Below the pieces are notes generated by a model. The model did no database searches. It had not been told where the DNA came from and worked only from the letters and a program-made list of their open reading frames with translations. Both the position numbers and the translations under genes were made by a program. Shown here piece after piece: positions 46,477 to 55,941 of a stretch of DNA of 64,000 bases; position 1 is the stretch's first letter; each line of letters opens with the position of its first letter. Source of the stretch: Aestuariimicrobium sp. p3-SID1156 (GTDB lineage: Bacteria; Actinomycetota; Actinomycetes; Propionibacteriales; Propionibacteriaceae); contig NZ_JALXXB010000006.1 in the NCBI RefSeq assembly GCF_025144225.1, positions 62,001-126,000 on the forward strand, in the 5' to 3' direction.

Positions 46477-47348
46477 TCATTCGGTCCGGACGCTCTGTGA
46501 GTCGTCGGTTTCGATTTGATGGGTGCATTGCTGAGCGTACTCGGCTGGGGGTAGGTAGCCGAGCGAGGAGTGCCGGCGGTGGTGGTTGTACTCGTCCTTC
46601 CAGTCGCCGATCACGACCTGCGCGTGCAGTAGCGAGTAGAAGCTGTTGATGTTGAGGCACTCGTCGCGGATCCGGCTGTTGAACGACTCGACGTACCCGT
46701 TGCGCCACGGCGAGCCCGGAGGGATGTAGGACAGGCCTGTGCGGGTGCCGGCCCAGTCGGCCATCGCCTCGCTGATGAACTCCGGCCCGTTGTCCGACCT
46801 GAGCACCGCCGGGGCGCCCCGGGCGGCGACGAGGTCCTCGAGGTGGGCGGTGAGTCGGTCGGCGGTAATCGAGCGCTCCACGAGGCCGCCGATGCACTCC
46901 CGGGTGTGTTCGTCGACGATCGAGCAGATCTTGATCGACCGTCCGTGCTCGTCGGCGTCGAACTGGAAGTCCACCGCCCACACCACGTTCGGCGCGTCCG
47001 CCGTCGGCGCGTCGACGGTCGAGGACCCGACGCGTTTGCGTCGCCGCCGCTGCGGGACCCGGAGCCCTTCGTCACGCCACAGGCGTTGGGTCTTCTTGTG
47101 GTTCACCACCCAGCCCTCGGCGCGCGCATCGTGATACGCGCGTCGGTACCCGTAGCGGGGATGGTCCTTCGCCCAGGCGCGCAGCCAGTCCCGCAGCGCC
47201 CGGTCCGGGTCTGCGGTCGTGTCGGCGTTGAGCGGGCGTCGGTACGCGGAGCGGGACAGCCCGACCAGACGGCACGCCATCCGTTCACTCACCTGCAGTG
47301 TCCTGATCAGGTGCGCGACGGCGGCGCGGCGCCTGCCCTGGCCTAGAA
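46477..47348 (-). CDS. IS3-family transposase OrfB, reached by -1 frameshift
   Basis: The rve integrase core has Asp in VWAVDFQFDADEHG, Asp in LRSDNGPEF and Glu in WRNGYVESFNSRIRDE. An internal ATG is at 47292, but the frame is open back to GGGAAAC at the end of orfA, so the active transposase is expected as an OrfAB fusion made by programmed -1 frameshifting. The C-terminus ends near the left inverted repeat. Intact. Confidence 0.9.
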
Positions 47349-47627
47349 GTTTCCCTCAGCCAGCTCCTTGAGCGCGGCTTTCTCCAGCTCCGCTTCGGCG
47401 AGCAGCCGCTTCAACGTGGCGTTCTGCTTCTCGAGCTCCTTGAGGCGCTTCGCGTCGTCGGCCTTGAGTCCGCCGTATTGGTTACGCCACCGGTAGTACG
47501 TCTGCTCGGACACCCCGAGCTCTCGGCACACCGCCGCGACGTCCTGCCCGTCGGCGAGCATCCTGTCGGCCTGCCCGAGCTTGCGGACGACCTGCTCCGG
47601 AGTGTGACGCTTCCTACTGTTCGTCAT
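47343..47627 (-). CDS. IS3-family transposase OrfA
   Basis: A 94-residue helix-turn-helix protein (RKRHTPEQVVRKLGQ, AAVCRELGVSEQTYYRW) ending in a leucine-zipper-like coiled coil (LKELEKQNATLKRLLAEAEL). ATG 47627 is preferred over 47678. Its last codons contain the slippery heptamer GGGAAAC (47349-47355 on the minus strand), in the correct phase for -1 slippage into orfB. Confidence 0.9.
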   Translation of the reverse strand: MTNSRKRHTPEQVVRKLGQADRMLADGQDVAAVCRELGVSEQTYYRWRNQYGGLKADDAKRLKELEKQNATLKRLLAEAELEKAALKELAEGNF

Positions 47628-48128
47628 GATCTGACCAGTCTCCCTGCCCGCCACCGCGGGCAACAGGACGACTCGCATAACGACCGGACCTACGAAACGG
47701 GGTCAGCCCAGTACGGCTCGAGCGCATTCTTGACCAGCACGTCGTAGTCAGGCAGCGCCGACTTCATCTGCTCCTGGAGGCGTCGGTTCAGCGGCCCCAT
47801 GATGTCCCGCGCGTACACCGAGGTGCCCGGGATCATCGCCTTCATCTGCTCTCGGATGGGCGCGACCATCTTCGCGACGGCGGCATCCATGCTGGGCATC
47901 AAATACTGCGCGAACCTTGGCGGCAGTCGAAGCCTCGCCCCGACGTCCGCAGCAGAGTCTCGGTCTTGCTCGCTCTCCGAGTTGCGCTCCCTCTCTTGGG
48001 CAGGCTTGAGATCGTCCTCTCGATCATCGTCGTCGCGTGTCATGGCACTCTCCTCGTTGCCGCGCTCGCGCAAACAAATGCTGCATCATCGAGGCCGTTG
48101 TCAGCACTCTCAGAAACCCTTGCGCACT

Positions 48129-51100
48129 TCAAGTCGCTGAGTCAGTAGCACCCAACTGTGCAGCAACGTGGGCGGCGAAGATCGGGTCGTCGTGGATGCG
48201 GGCGACGACGTCGTCGGCGATCTTGTCCACATCAAGAGGCCCGTCTGGGCCGTCGTACTCCACCGACTGCGCGGGCCACTGGAAGTCGATCCGCGGGGTG
48301 TATGCGCTCTCTCCGTCGTCGCCGTAGGCGGTGAGGACATGATCAAAGACAAGCCGCACCTTCGTGGAGAAGATGTCGAGCGTGTAGGGAGTCTCGGGCA
48401 GCTCTTGGTCCAGGACTCGTCGGATCGTGCTATCGACGTCATTCATCACGTCGACCTTGCGTCGCCAGTCTTGGACTAGTTTGTCATGGAGATGTTCCAG
48501 CAACTTCTTTGCGCTGGCCTTCACCGTGTCGCGCTCGTCGTCGGTGAGCACCGGATCGGGCTGGGTCAGCAGGTCAAAGATCGCTAGCTCTTCCTCGGTC
48601 ATTCCCTCACGAGCCGACCGTTCTTCCTCCTCGGTCAGGTTCTGCGACAGCTCGATCAAGCGCCGCAGGTACTCGTCGATGTTCACGCTGCCGGAGTTGT
48701 AGTCGTCGATCAGCTGCTCGATCCGCTCGACGAGTTCGTACCGGGTGGGGTTGCGCGTCGCCGAGGCGATGGCCTGTTGGCGTAGCAGTTGCGCCAGTCG
48801 GTCCGTCTCGGCTCGCTTGCGACCAGCGAGCTTGGCCGACAGACCTTCGAAGTCGATCTGTGACAGGTCAATGAGCGGATCGGGTTTGGTCCCCTCGGCA
48901 GCGGCTCGGATGACATATTCCTCGGCACCTACGGAGCGGTCGAGCAGTGCGTCCACCGCATCCGTGACCGAACCGAGGTCCGCCTCGGCCGGCCGTGTGA
49001 CCTCCGCGATGCGCTCGGCGAGCACCCTGATCGCTGCGACGTTGCGTTGCTGCGCAGCAGCCTTGGGGTCGGGCAGGAGGGCCTTGAAGAGCTTCCGCAC
49101 CTGGCGTGCCTTCTGCTGGAAGTCGGTGCGTGTGCCCTCGTCGACGAGTAGCGCCTCGACAGCTGCGTCGCGCTTGGCGACGTGGTCGAATCCTTCGGCG
49201 TCGCGCATCGCAGCAAGGTCGACTCCGACGCCGGTGCAGAAGGCGAACAGGTCGGCCACGGCAGCGTCCAGCTCGGCGGCGAGGGCGTCGATGATTTCGA
49301 TCGGTGAGTCGCCGGCGTTCGCGGCCCCGTAGATCGCCAACGCCTTCTCCAGGTTCCGGAAGACACCGACGTAGTCGACGATCAACCCGTTGTCCTTCTC
49401 CGGGAAGACCCGGTTGGCCCTGGCGATCGTCTGCATCAACGTATGATTACGCATCGGCCGGTCGAGGTAGACCGTCGAGACACTGGGCGCGTCGAAGCCG
49501 GTCATCCACATCGCGCAGACGAACACGAGCCGCAGCGGGTCCTGGGCGTCCTTAAACTTCTCGGCCAGGTCCTCGCGGATCATCCGCTCGCGGTGCGGTC
49601 GGATGTCGAGGCCCTGTTCGTCAAGCATCTTCAGCTCGTTCTGGCTCTGCGAGACCACGACCGCCATGTCGGTGGTCTCCATGAGCTCGATCCGCGATGC
49701 CAGCCACGGACGCTCGAGCTCTGGCAACGCGTCATGCTCCGCCTTCAGGTCAGCCAGATGCTCGGTCCAGGCTTCTCGGACGAGGTTGTACATCCGCACG
49801 GCTGCGGCCTTGTCGAGCCCGACGTACATCGCCTTGCCGGTGAAGCCCCGGCCGACGAAGTGGGTCACGAGGTCCTTGGCGATCGTCTTCAGGCGCTCAG
49901 GACGTGTCAGCAGCGTGTATTGCGTACCGAACGCCCGAGCGAGCTGGCCCTCGGCGTCCTCGTCGAGCTCGGCCTCCTCGAGGAGTTCGTTGAGTTCCTC
50001 GGAGAAATTCTCGTTGACCAGCTGCAGCTCGGGAATGCGGTTCTCGTAGTACAACGGGACCGTCGCGCCGTCCTCGATCGCGTCGCGGAAGTTGTAGACG
50101 CTGACGTAGTCACCGAACTGCTCGCGCGTGGCCTGCTCCTCACCGGCAATCAGCGGTGTGCCGGTGAAGCCCATCATCGAGGCGTTCGGTAGCGCAGTGC
50201 GCATGTTCAGGGCGAGTGTGTCGTACTGGCTTCGGTGCGCCTCGTCGGTGATGACGATGACATCCGAACGGGTTGAGAGAACCGGCATCTGCCGCTCCCC
50301 CAACGCCTTCGACGGCTGGAACTTGTGGATCAACGTGAACACGTACCGGTGGTCAGCCGCCAGCAGCTCACGCAGGTGCGCCACGGAGTCTGCGTGCACC
50401 CTGGCCTCGGGCGAGATCGCCCCGGCGTCGGCGAACTCCCCGTGGAGCTGAGTGTCGAGCTCGGTGCGGTCGGTGACCATGACAAACGTCCACCTGCCCG
50501 GCACCCGTCGCAGCACCTTCTGGCTGAACCACAGCATCGACAGCGACTTGCCCGAGCCCTGGGTATGCCAGAAGACTCCCAGGCGCTTGTCCTGCTCAGC
50601 ACGCGCCCGGTGCAGGTTCTCGATCGCGGCGTTGACTCCGAGGAACTGGTGGGATCGCGCGAGAACCTTGATCAGGCCACCGGGCCGCTCCATGTACGCG
50701 ACGAAGTTCTCTAGTAGGTCTAGCAGAACGGACGGGTCGCAGGTACCTCGAAGCGCAGTCTCCAGGGCGACCGCACCGCGGGTGCCGTGGGCGTCGATGA
50801 CCTTCCAGTCGTTGAAGAACTCCCACGGCGCGTAAGTTGACCCGACCTTCGCCTGGCTTCCATTGGACAGCAACACGAAGCAGTTAGGGATGAATAGCTG
50901 CGGGATGGTGTCGCGGTAGTCGGTCAAGTTGTTGTCGTAGGCCGCCTTGACCGACTCGTTGGGCTCCTTGAACTCCATCAGCACTAGCGGTACCCCGTTG
51001 ACGAACAGCGCCAGATCCAGCCGCCGGCTGTGCAGGTTGCCCTTGACCCACATCTGCTGCACCGCCAGCAAGTCATTGTTCGAGGAGTTCCTCAGGTCGA

Positions 51101-51461
51101 GGTAGCGCAGGGTCTCGATCTGCTTCTCACCACGGTCATCGGTCCACTCGGCCCGGTAGCCGTCGCGGAGCAGGTCATGTACCTCATGGTTGGCGCGGAC
51201 GCGGTCCATGGCCGATCGGTCCTTGGTAAGCACCTCGACGGCCTCATCGATCGAGGTGTCGGGCACGTGCTCCGCGCTGAGCTTGCGCATCGCAGACCAC
51301 AGACGGTGCGTGAGGACAACGTCACGTTGAGAGTCACGACCGAGACTGCCCTCAGGGCCTAGTACCTCCTGGAATGCATCCACCGGGGTCCAGCCCAGCT
51401 GAGCCAGAAGCTCGATGCTCGGCTTCTCGACGTACCAGTACTCCGGGCCCGTGGGAGTCAT
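48129..51461 (-). CDS. hsdR: Type I restriction endonuclease R subunit
   Basis: An 1110-residue restriction and translocation subunit. The PD-(D/E)xK nuclease part contains VPLVLMEFKEP (about residues 151-161); the helicase motor has Walker A TQGSGKS (about 300) and DEAH in VIVITDEAHRSQY (about 404), plus later SF2 motifs (GFDAPSVSTVYLDRP). The C-terminal helical region binds the HsdM/HsdS core. ATG overlaps the hsdS stop by one base (TAATG). Length and motifs are complete, so restriction should be active. Confidence 0.95.
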   Translation of the reverse strand: MTPTGPEYWYVEKPSIELLAQLGWTPVDAFQEVLGPEGSLGRDSQRDVVLTHRLWSAMRKLSAEHVPDTSIDEAVEVLTKDRSAMDRVRANHEVHDLLRDGYRAEWTDDRGEKQIETLRYLDLRNSSNNDLLAVQQMWVKGNLHSRRLDLALFVNGVPLVLMEFKEPNESVKAAYDNNLTDYRDTIPQLFIPNCFVLLSNGSQAKVGSTYAPWEFFNDWKVIDAHGTRGAVALETALRGTCDPSVLLDLLENFVAYMERPGGLIKVLARSHQFLGVNAAIENLHRARAEQDKRLGVFWHTQGSGKSLSMLWFSQKVLRRVPGRWTFVMVTDRTELDTQLHGEFADAGAISPEARVHADSVAHLRELLAADHRYVFTLIHKFQPSKALGERQMPVLSTRSDVIVITDEAHRSQYDTLALNMRTALPNASMMGFTGTPLIAGEEQATREQFGDYVSVYNFRDAIEDGATVPLYYENRIPELQLVNENFSEELNELLEEAELDEDAEGQLARAFGTQYTLLTRPERLKTIAKDLVTHFVGRGFTGKAMYVGLDKAAAVRMYNLVREAWTEHLADLKAEHDALPELERPWLASRIELMETTDMAVVVSQSQNELKMLDEQGLDIRPHRERMIREDLAEKFKDAQDPLRLVFVCAMWMTGFDAPSVSTVYLDRPMRNHTLMQTIARANRVFPEKDNGLIVDYVGVFRNLEKALAIYGAANAGDSPIEIIDALAAELDAAVADLFAFCTGVGVDLAAMRDAEGFDHVAKRDAAVEALLVDEGTRTDFQQKARQVRKLFKALLPDPKAAAQQRNVAAIRVLAERIAEVTRPAEADLGSVTDAVDALLDRSVGAEEYVIRAAAEGTKPDPLIDLSQIDFEGLSAKLAGRKRAETDRLAQLLRQQAIASATRNPTRYELVERIEQLIDDYNSGSVNIDEYLRRLIELSQNLTEEEERSAREGMTEEELAIFDLLTQPDPVLTDDERDTVKASAKKLLEHLHDKLVQDWRRKVDVMNDVDSTIRRVLDQELPETPYTLDIFSTKVRLVFDHVLTAYGDDGESAYTPRIDFQWPAQSVEYDGPDGPLDVDKIADDVVARIHDDPIFAAHVAAQLGATDSAT

Positions 51462-52651
51462 TACGCCACCTGCTCCGCTATAGCCGCATCCAGGTCAAGC
51501 GAGGTAACGTCAATCTGACCCGTTACCAGTTTGGGGAGGAGCAGATCGCGAAGCGCGGCCAGCCCACGCGCGCCCGCTTCAAGAACGACCGCCTGATCGA
51601 CCATTGGCTTGACGGCATCCTCGAATCGAAGGTGTGTCTCTCGGGTCGCTACACGACTTAGCACACCGCGGGCATCATTAATCGACACGAACGGCTGCGC
51701 AGAGCCGCGCTTGGGCCAGACACTTGAGTCATCCGTCGCGAATCGCAACCAATTTGCAAACAGTTCGGGTTCCTTCGGAAGGATCTTTATGGTGTTCGCG
51801 ATCGATGACCATTTGCCAGAGGCCCAAAAGGTCCGGCCGCATTTGGCACCCACCGCTGACAAAACTACACCCGGCCCATCGACTTCGTAGTCGGGCACAA
51901 ATCCATCGGGACCAGCCGCACTGAACGCGACGTACCCCGCGTCAACGTAAGCTGCCTTGGTCCTCGTACTTCCACCCACAAACGTTGCTAACTCATCGAG
52001 GCGCCTGACCGTCCACTCCTCCGGGATCGGTCCGAGTGCGGAGCCGACGAGCGGGACATCTTCGTAGCCGGGGTAGCGGAACTTCACGAACCACTCACGG
52101 TAGATGGCCCGCGCCATCTCCTCCAGCACCTCCACCCGCCGCCGGTTGTTCTCGATCAGGTCGTCAAGCGCGCCGAGGACTTCACCGATCCGCACCTGTG
52201 TTTCGAGATCGGGAATCCGGACCGGTATCGCCGAGAACGCCGACTTATTGATGATCGGTGTAGTGGCCCCGCTCGCCCCTTGAGTGACGGTCGGCGCAAG
52301 GTGACGTAGAAGGGAATACAAGAAGCGACTGTCGGTATGTGGGCCTGGAATGACCGTGTTGATCTGCTGATTGGTAATGGCCTCGGTCTCGACCAGACAC
52401 ACCTTGCCGATCGTCGCTCCGATGCACACGAACGCTGCTGATCCGGGTGGAACGACGCGGGTCCTGAGGCCGTCACGGCCTGACTGGGAGAGCCAGCGCT
52501 CAGGTCGCGGGCGTCGATTACCAAAGGTGATGTCACTTGGAGTGACGAAGGGCAAATCATCCCCGAACCAATCTGGATGCTTGGACGGAGGTGTGCTTCC
52601 CGTGACGACCCTTCCGAGGCCCCCAATGGTGGTGTCGCGCCAACCATTCAT
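51461..52651 (-). CDS. hsdS: Type I restriction specificity subunit
   Basis: A 396-residue specificity protein with two target recognition domains (about residues 1-150 and 205-360), each followed by a conserved helical spacer (ALDDLIENNRRRVEVLEEMA for the first). It sets the DNA sequence recognised by the complex. Codon use is less GC-rich than the neighbours, usual for hsdS exchange. Overlaps hsdM by ATGA. Confidence 0.93.
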   Translation of the reverse strand: MNGWRDTTIGGLGRVVTGSTPPSKHPDWFGDDLPFVTPSDITFGNRRPRPERWLSQSGRDGLRTRVVPPGSAAFVCIGATIGKVCLVETEAITNQQINTVIPGPHTDSRFLYSLLRHLAPTVTQGASGATTPIINKSAFSAIPVRIPDLETQVRIGEVLGALDDLIENNRRRVEVLEEMARAIYREWFVKFRYPGYEDVPLVGSALGPIPEEWTVRRLDELATFVGGSTRTKAAYVDAGYVAFSAAGPDGFVPDYEVDGPGVVLSAVGAKCGRTFWASGKWSSIANTIKILPKEPELFANWLRFATDDSSVWPKRGSAQPFVSINDARGVLSRVATRETHLRFEDAVKPMVDQAVVLEAGARGLAALRDLLLPKLVTGQIDVTSLDLDAAIAEQVA

Positions 52652-54198
52652 ACGCCGAGGATCCCTTGAACGGCCGCATCAACCTTGGATCGCAGCACGT
52701 CAGCCTCGTCGCTCAGCTTTGTGAACTCCTCGTACAGCGCCGTAAGGTCGCCTATAAAGTCGACTTCACGCTCGTCGACTGCAACAGTGCCGGTGTAGCG
52801 GCCGGGGTTCAGGCTCCAGCCTTGTGCTTCTATCTCGGCGCGGGTGGCGATCTTGCACAGGCCTCCGACGTCGACATACTTCCCGTCGGGGAAGTTCTCG
52901 GCCAACAGCGCTTCGCTGCCGTCGACGGTCTCGACGTCCTCGCCACGGTAAAGCCGCACCACATTGGCTAGGAACTCGATCTGATCGGCTGTGAAGTCAC
53001 GGTGGGCGCGGTCGATCTGCCGGAAGATGTGGCGAGCATCGAGGAACAATACGGTGTCCTCGCGCGGGGTGCCGACCTTGGCCTTGTCAAGGAACCACAA
53101 TGTCACCGGCAGGGTAACGGTATAGAAGAAGTTGGAACTAATCGCGACCATCACGTCCACGGTGCCGGACTCGATCAGTTGCTTGCGGATCTCCTTCTCA
53201 GAGTGGCCCGCGTCGCCTGCGGAGTTCGCCATGACGAAGCCGGCACGGCCGGTCGGGGACAGCGCGGCGTAGAACTGCTGGATCCAGAGGAAGTTGCCGT
53301 TATCGGCCCTGGGCAGGCCGAACGGGAACCGCCTGTCACCGGCGAGCTGGTCCTTCTTGATCTTGTCTACGTTGAAGGGCGGGTTGGCCATCACGTAGTC
53401 GAAAGCACCCACGGCGCTGTGCGGGTCCTCGTAGTAGCTGTTGGCCTGCCGGATGTCCCCGGACAACCCATGCAATGCCAGGTTCATCTTGGCCAGCGGG
53501 ACGGTGTCGTCGGTCTTTTCAACACCGAGAATCGAGAGTTGACGGCTGGCCGACTCGTTGTGGCGCTCGACGAACTTCGCACACTGGACAAACATGCCGC
53601 CCGACCCGCAGGCAGGGTCGAACACGCGCCCCTGGAAGGGCTCGAGGATCTCGACGATGAGCCGGACGATGGAGTACGGGGTGAAGTACTCGCCGCCGCC
53701 CTTCCCTTCCTGCGCGGCGAAGTTGGACAGGAAGTCCTCGTAGATGAATCCGAAGGCGTCACCCGAGAGCTGGGTGGGCAACGGCGCGAAGAGTCGAAGC
53801 AGCTCGATCAAGGTCGAGCGCTCGAGCTTCCGGTACCCGCGCGGCAGGATGTCCTTCAGCTCCGGGTTGGCTGCCTCGATGGCATTGATCGCATCGTCGG
53901 TGGCTTTGCCGACGTCATCACCCTCGGGAAGATCGACCAGGCTGGACAGCCGTGACTCGTCGGGGACGTAGAGCACCGATCTGGCCTTGTAGTCGGCGGC
54001 CGTCGCCGGGTTCCGAGCACTGGCCTTCGACTCGACCACCCCACGCACGGCCTCGAAGCGGTTCTCCGCGTACGCGAGGAAGACAAGCCCCAGGACGGGG
54101 TCGCGGTACTGGACGGGGGTGAGCTTGGAGTTGGCGCGCAACTCGTCAGCTGCAGCCCATAGGGTGCTGCGGACCTTACCGAGGTCGACCGTCTTCAC
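52648..54198 (-). CDS. hsdM: Type I restriction-modification DNA methyltransferase subunit
   Basis: A 516-residue N6-adenine methyltransferase. SAM-binding motif FDPACGSGGMFVQ and catalytic NPPF in VMANPPFNVD; the N-terminal HsdM_N helical domain is present. GTG 54198 overlaps the ychF stop in GTGA, and its ribosome binding site GGAGG is inside the last ychF codons, so translation is probably coupled to ychF and expression driven by the ychF promoter. First gene of hsdM-hsdS-hsdR. Confidence 0.95.
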   Translation of the reverse strand: MKTVDLGKVRSTLWAAADELRANSKLTPVQYRDPVLGLVFLAYAENRFEAVRGVVESKASARNPATAADYKARSVLYVPDESRLSSLVDLPEGDDVGKATDDAINAIEAANPELKDILPRGYRKLERSTLIELLRLFAPLPTQLSGDAFGFIYEDFLSNFAAQEGKGGGEYFTPYSIVRLIVEILEPFQGRVFDPACGSGGMFVQCAKFVERHNESASRQLSILGVEKTDDTVPLAKMNLALHGLSGDIRQANSYYEDPHSAVGAFDYVMANPPFNVDKIKKDQLAGDRRFPFGLPRADNGNFLWIQQFYAALSPTGRAGFVMANSAGDAGHSEKEIRKQLIESGTVDVMVAISSNFFYTVTLPVTLWFLDKAKVGTPREDTVLFLDARHIFRQIDRAHRDFTADQIEFLANVVRLYRGEDVETVDGSEALLAENFPDGKYVDVGGLCKIATRAEIEAQGWSLNPGRYTGTVAVDEREVDFIGDLTALYEEFTKLSDEADVLRSKVDAAVQGILGV

Positions 54199-55286
54199 TT
54201 CTTTCCTCCAGAGGTTAGTCCGCTACGGAACTCCACCACGTCACCGTCGCGCATGACGTAGTCCTTGCCCTCCAGACGCATCTTGCCCGCAGCCTTCGCC
54301 GCCGCTTCCGACCCGGCCTTGACCAGGTCGTCAAAGCTGACCACCTCGGCCTTGATGAAGCCCTTCTCGAAGTCGGTGTGGATCACACCCGCGGCCTGCG
54401 GCGCAGTCCAGCCCTTCTTGATGGTCCAGCCGCGCGCCTCCTTGGGGCCCGCGGTCAGGTAGGACTGCAGCCCCAGCGTGTCGTACCCCACCCGCGCCAG
54501 CACGTCCAGACCCGGCTCCTCGACACCTGAGTCGGCCAGGAATTCCCGGGCGTCCTCCTCATCCATCTCGACCAGCTCGGACTCGAACTTCGCATCCAGG
54601 AAGATCGCCTCAGCCGGCGCCACCAGGTCGCGCATCGTCTGCTTCAGGTCCTCGTTGGCCAGCTCGTCCTGGTCACAGTTGAAGACGTAGATGAAGGGCT
54701 TGGCGGTCATCAGGAAGAACTCGCGCAGCAGTTCGGTGTCCATGCCGGACTTGAAGATCGTTGTGCCGGAGTTCAGCAGGTCGATCGCCTTCTGCATGGC
54801 CTCCAGCTTGGGCTGGGTGTCCTTCTTGATCCGCGCCTCCTTCTCCACCCGCGGGAGCGCCTTCTCCAGGGTCTGCAGGTCGGCCAGGATCAGCTCGGTG
54901 GTGATGGTGGAGATGTCACTGCTGGGGTTGACCCGGCCATCCACATGCGTGACGTCGGCGTCCTCAAAGACACGGGTGACCTGGCAGATGGCGTCCGCCT
55001 CACGGATGTTCGCCAGAAACGCGTTGCCCATGCCCTCGCCCTGGCTGGCGCCCTTCACGATCCCGGCGATGTCGACGAAGGACACCGTCGCGGGCACGAG
55101 CCGCTCGGACTTGTAGATCTCGGCCAGTTTCGGCAGCCGAGCGTCCGGGACGCCCACGACACCGACGTTCGGCTCGATCGTCGCGAACGGGTAGTTCGCC
55201 GCCAGGACGTTGTTCTTGGTCAGCGCGTTGAAAAGGGTCGACTTGCCGGCGTTGGGCAGTCCGACGATGCCAATGGTGAGTGCCAC
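54195..55286 (-). CDS. ychF: Ribosome-binding ATPase YchF, altered C-terminus
   Basis: A 363-residue Obg-family P-loop protein that prefers ATP and binds ribosomes. G1 GLPNAGKST (9-17), a coiled-coil insertion in the middle, NCDQDE in place of the NKxD motif and a C-terminal TGS domain. In actinobacteria the protein usually ends GDVVEFRFNV; here it reads [16 protein letters not shown]. The last native residues are replaced where the hsd operon begins. The loss is at the edge of the TGS domain and may be tolerated. Confidence 0.95.
   Translation of the reverse strand: MALTIGIVGLPNAGKSTLFNALTKNNVLAANYPFATIEPNVGVVGVPDARLPKLAEIYKSERLVPATVSFVDIAGIVKGASQGEGMGNAFLANIREADAICQVTRVFEDADVTHVDGRVNPSSDISTITTELILADLQTLEKALPRVEKEARIKKDTQPKLEAMQKAIDLLNSGTTIFKSGMDTELLREFFLMTAKPFIYVFNCDQDELANEDLKQTMRDLVAPAEAIFLDAKFESELVEMDEEDAREFLADSGVEEPGLDVLARVGYDTLGLQSYLTAGPKEARGWTIKKGWTAPQAAGVIHTDFEKGFIKAEVVSFDDLVKAGSEAAAKAAGKMRLEGKDYVMRDGDVVEFRSGLTSGGKK
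54220..54237 (-). repeat. ychF 3' core at the island junction
   Basis: GGTGGAGTTCCG (minus strand, 54226-54237) is identical to the core of repeats A-C and is followed at once by TAGCGG, the same bases that follow the stop region of copy A. This marks the likely recombination point between ychF and the restriction-modification island. Confidence 0.65.
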
Positions 55287-55312
55287 CCCGGCAGCCTACC
55301 GTGGGGACGCCA

Positions 55313-55798
55313 CTAGTCCCCAGTCGTGGAGTCCCGCGCCCACGTGAGGTCGAGCGCCCGCCCGAGGGCGCGCAGGGCCAGGTAGAACAGCCCGAACTGA
55401 ACCAGCGTCACAGCGAGGTCGACAGCCGCGAAAGAGACGAAGGCTCCCCCACGACGGCTGCCGAACAGCACCCTGTAGACGGTGAGCAGCCAGGCCCACT
55501 GCAGCAGCACGCCGGCGGTCAGGTACAGACCCCCGCGCTGCCCCGACTTCGAGCGGGCGATGACCAGCAGGAGGGCGCCGACCCCGAAGGCCAGCATCGA
55601 GACCAGCTGTCGCAGCGAGGACAGGATCACCTGCGGCGTCCTGAGCCAAGGAGCCCCTGCACCCGGCCCCGCCGAGGACGCTGCCACGCCGATGAGATGC
55701 ACCGTCAACAACCCGACGCCCAGTACCACCATCGCGATGGCACAGAAGAACGCGACCTGCGCCAGCCGCCTGCGCCCACCCACTTCAACCTCAGCCAT
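55313..55798 (-). CDS. Small four-helix membrane protein
   Basis: About 161 residues from ATG 55798 (ATG 55810 also possible) with four hydrophobic segments (VAFFCAIAMVVLGVGLLTVH, LVSMLAFGVGALLLVI, GLYLTAGVLLQWAWLLTVY, AVDLAVTLVQFGLFYLAL). I do not recognise the family. It is upstream of ychF on the same strand, 26 bp apart. A GGGGAC/GTCCCC dyad at 55303-55321 spans its stop. Confidence 0.65.
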   Translation of the reverse strand: MAEVEVGGRRRLAQVAFFCAIAMVVLGVGLLTVHLIGVAASSAGPGAGAPWLRTPQVILSSLRQLVSMLAFGVGALLLVIARSKSGQRGGLYLTAGVLLQWAWLLTVYRVLFGSRRGGAFVSFAAVDLAVTLVQFGLFYLALRALGRALDLTWARDSTTGD

Positions 55799-55882
55799 GG
55801 CACCCAGCATGCCGGAGTGAGCCGAGACAACAATTATGAAACAGACCTGTACGCTAAAGTTGCGTCCCGACCGACGGCATGG

Positions 55883-55901
55883 TTAGGTTAGGGTCACCTA
55901 A
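55883..55901. promoter_or_regulatory. DtxR/IdeR-type iron box
   Basis: TTAGGTTAGGGTCACCTAA is 19 bp with arms TTAGGT and ACCTAA, matching the iron box of actinobacterial DtxR/IdeR regulators. It lies 40 bp upstream of the siderophore-binding protein start. Repression by the Fe(II)-loaded regulator is expected. Confidence 0.85.
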
Positions 55902-55941
55902 CCGTCACGATCCGCCGATCGCCTGACCGAAAGACCCCCGC

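Larger units (their letters stand above)
46464..47710 (-). mobile_element. IS3-family (IS150-like) insertion sequence
   Basis: 1247 bp bounded by imperfect inverted repeats: the right end read inward starts TGGGCTGACCCCGTTTCGTA, the left end TGGGCCGCCCCCTTCATTCG, and both share GGTCCGGnCGnTnTGnGAG further in. A direct repeat GTAC flanks it (46460-46463 and 47711-47714). It carries orfA and orfB with a frameshift site. Insertion broke the gene that follows hsdR. Confidence 0.88.
45590..48043 (-). pseudogene. Restriction-operon-linked gene split by an IS3-family element
   Basis: The N-terminal part (48043-47711, MTRDDDDREDDLKPA to VLVKNALEP) and the C-terminal part (46459-45590, YNERVQSQVASIVASLP onward) join exactly in frame when the element and one GTAC copy are removed, restoring 400 residues. 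The first 40 residues are charged; the rest is helical and soluble with no motif I recognise. ATG 48043 follows AGGAG. It lies 86 bp downstream of hsdR on the same strand, so it was probably the fourth gene of the hsd operon; function unknown. Confidence 0.75.
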
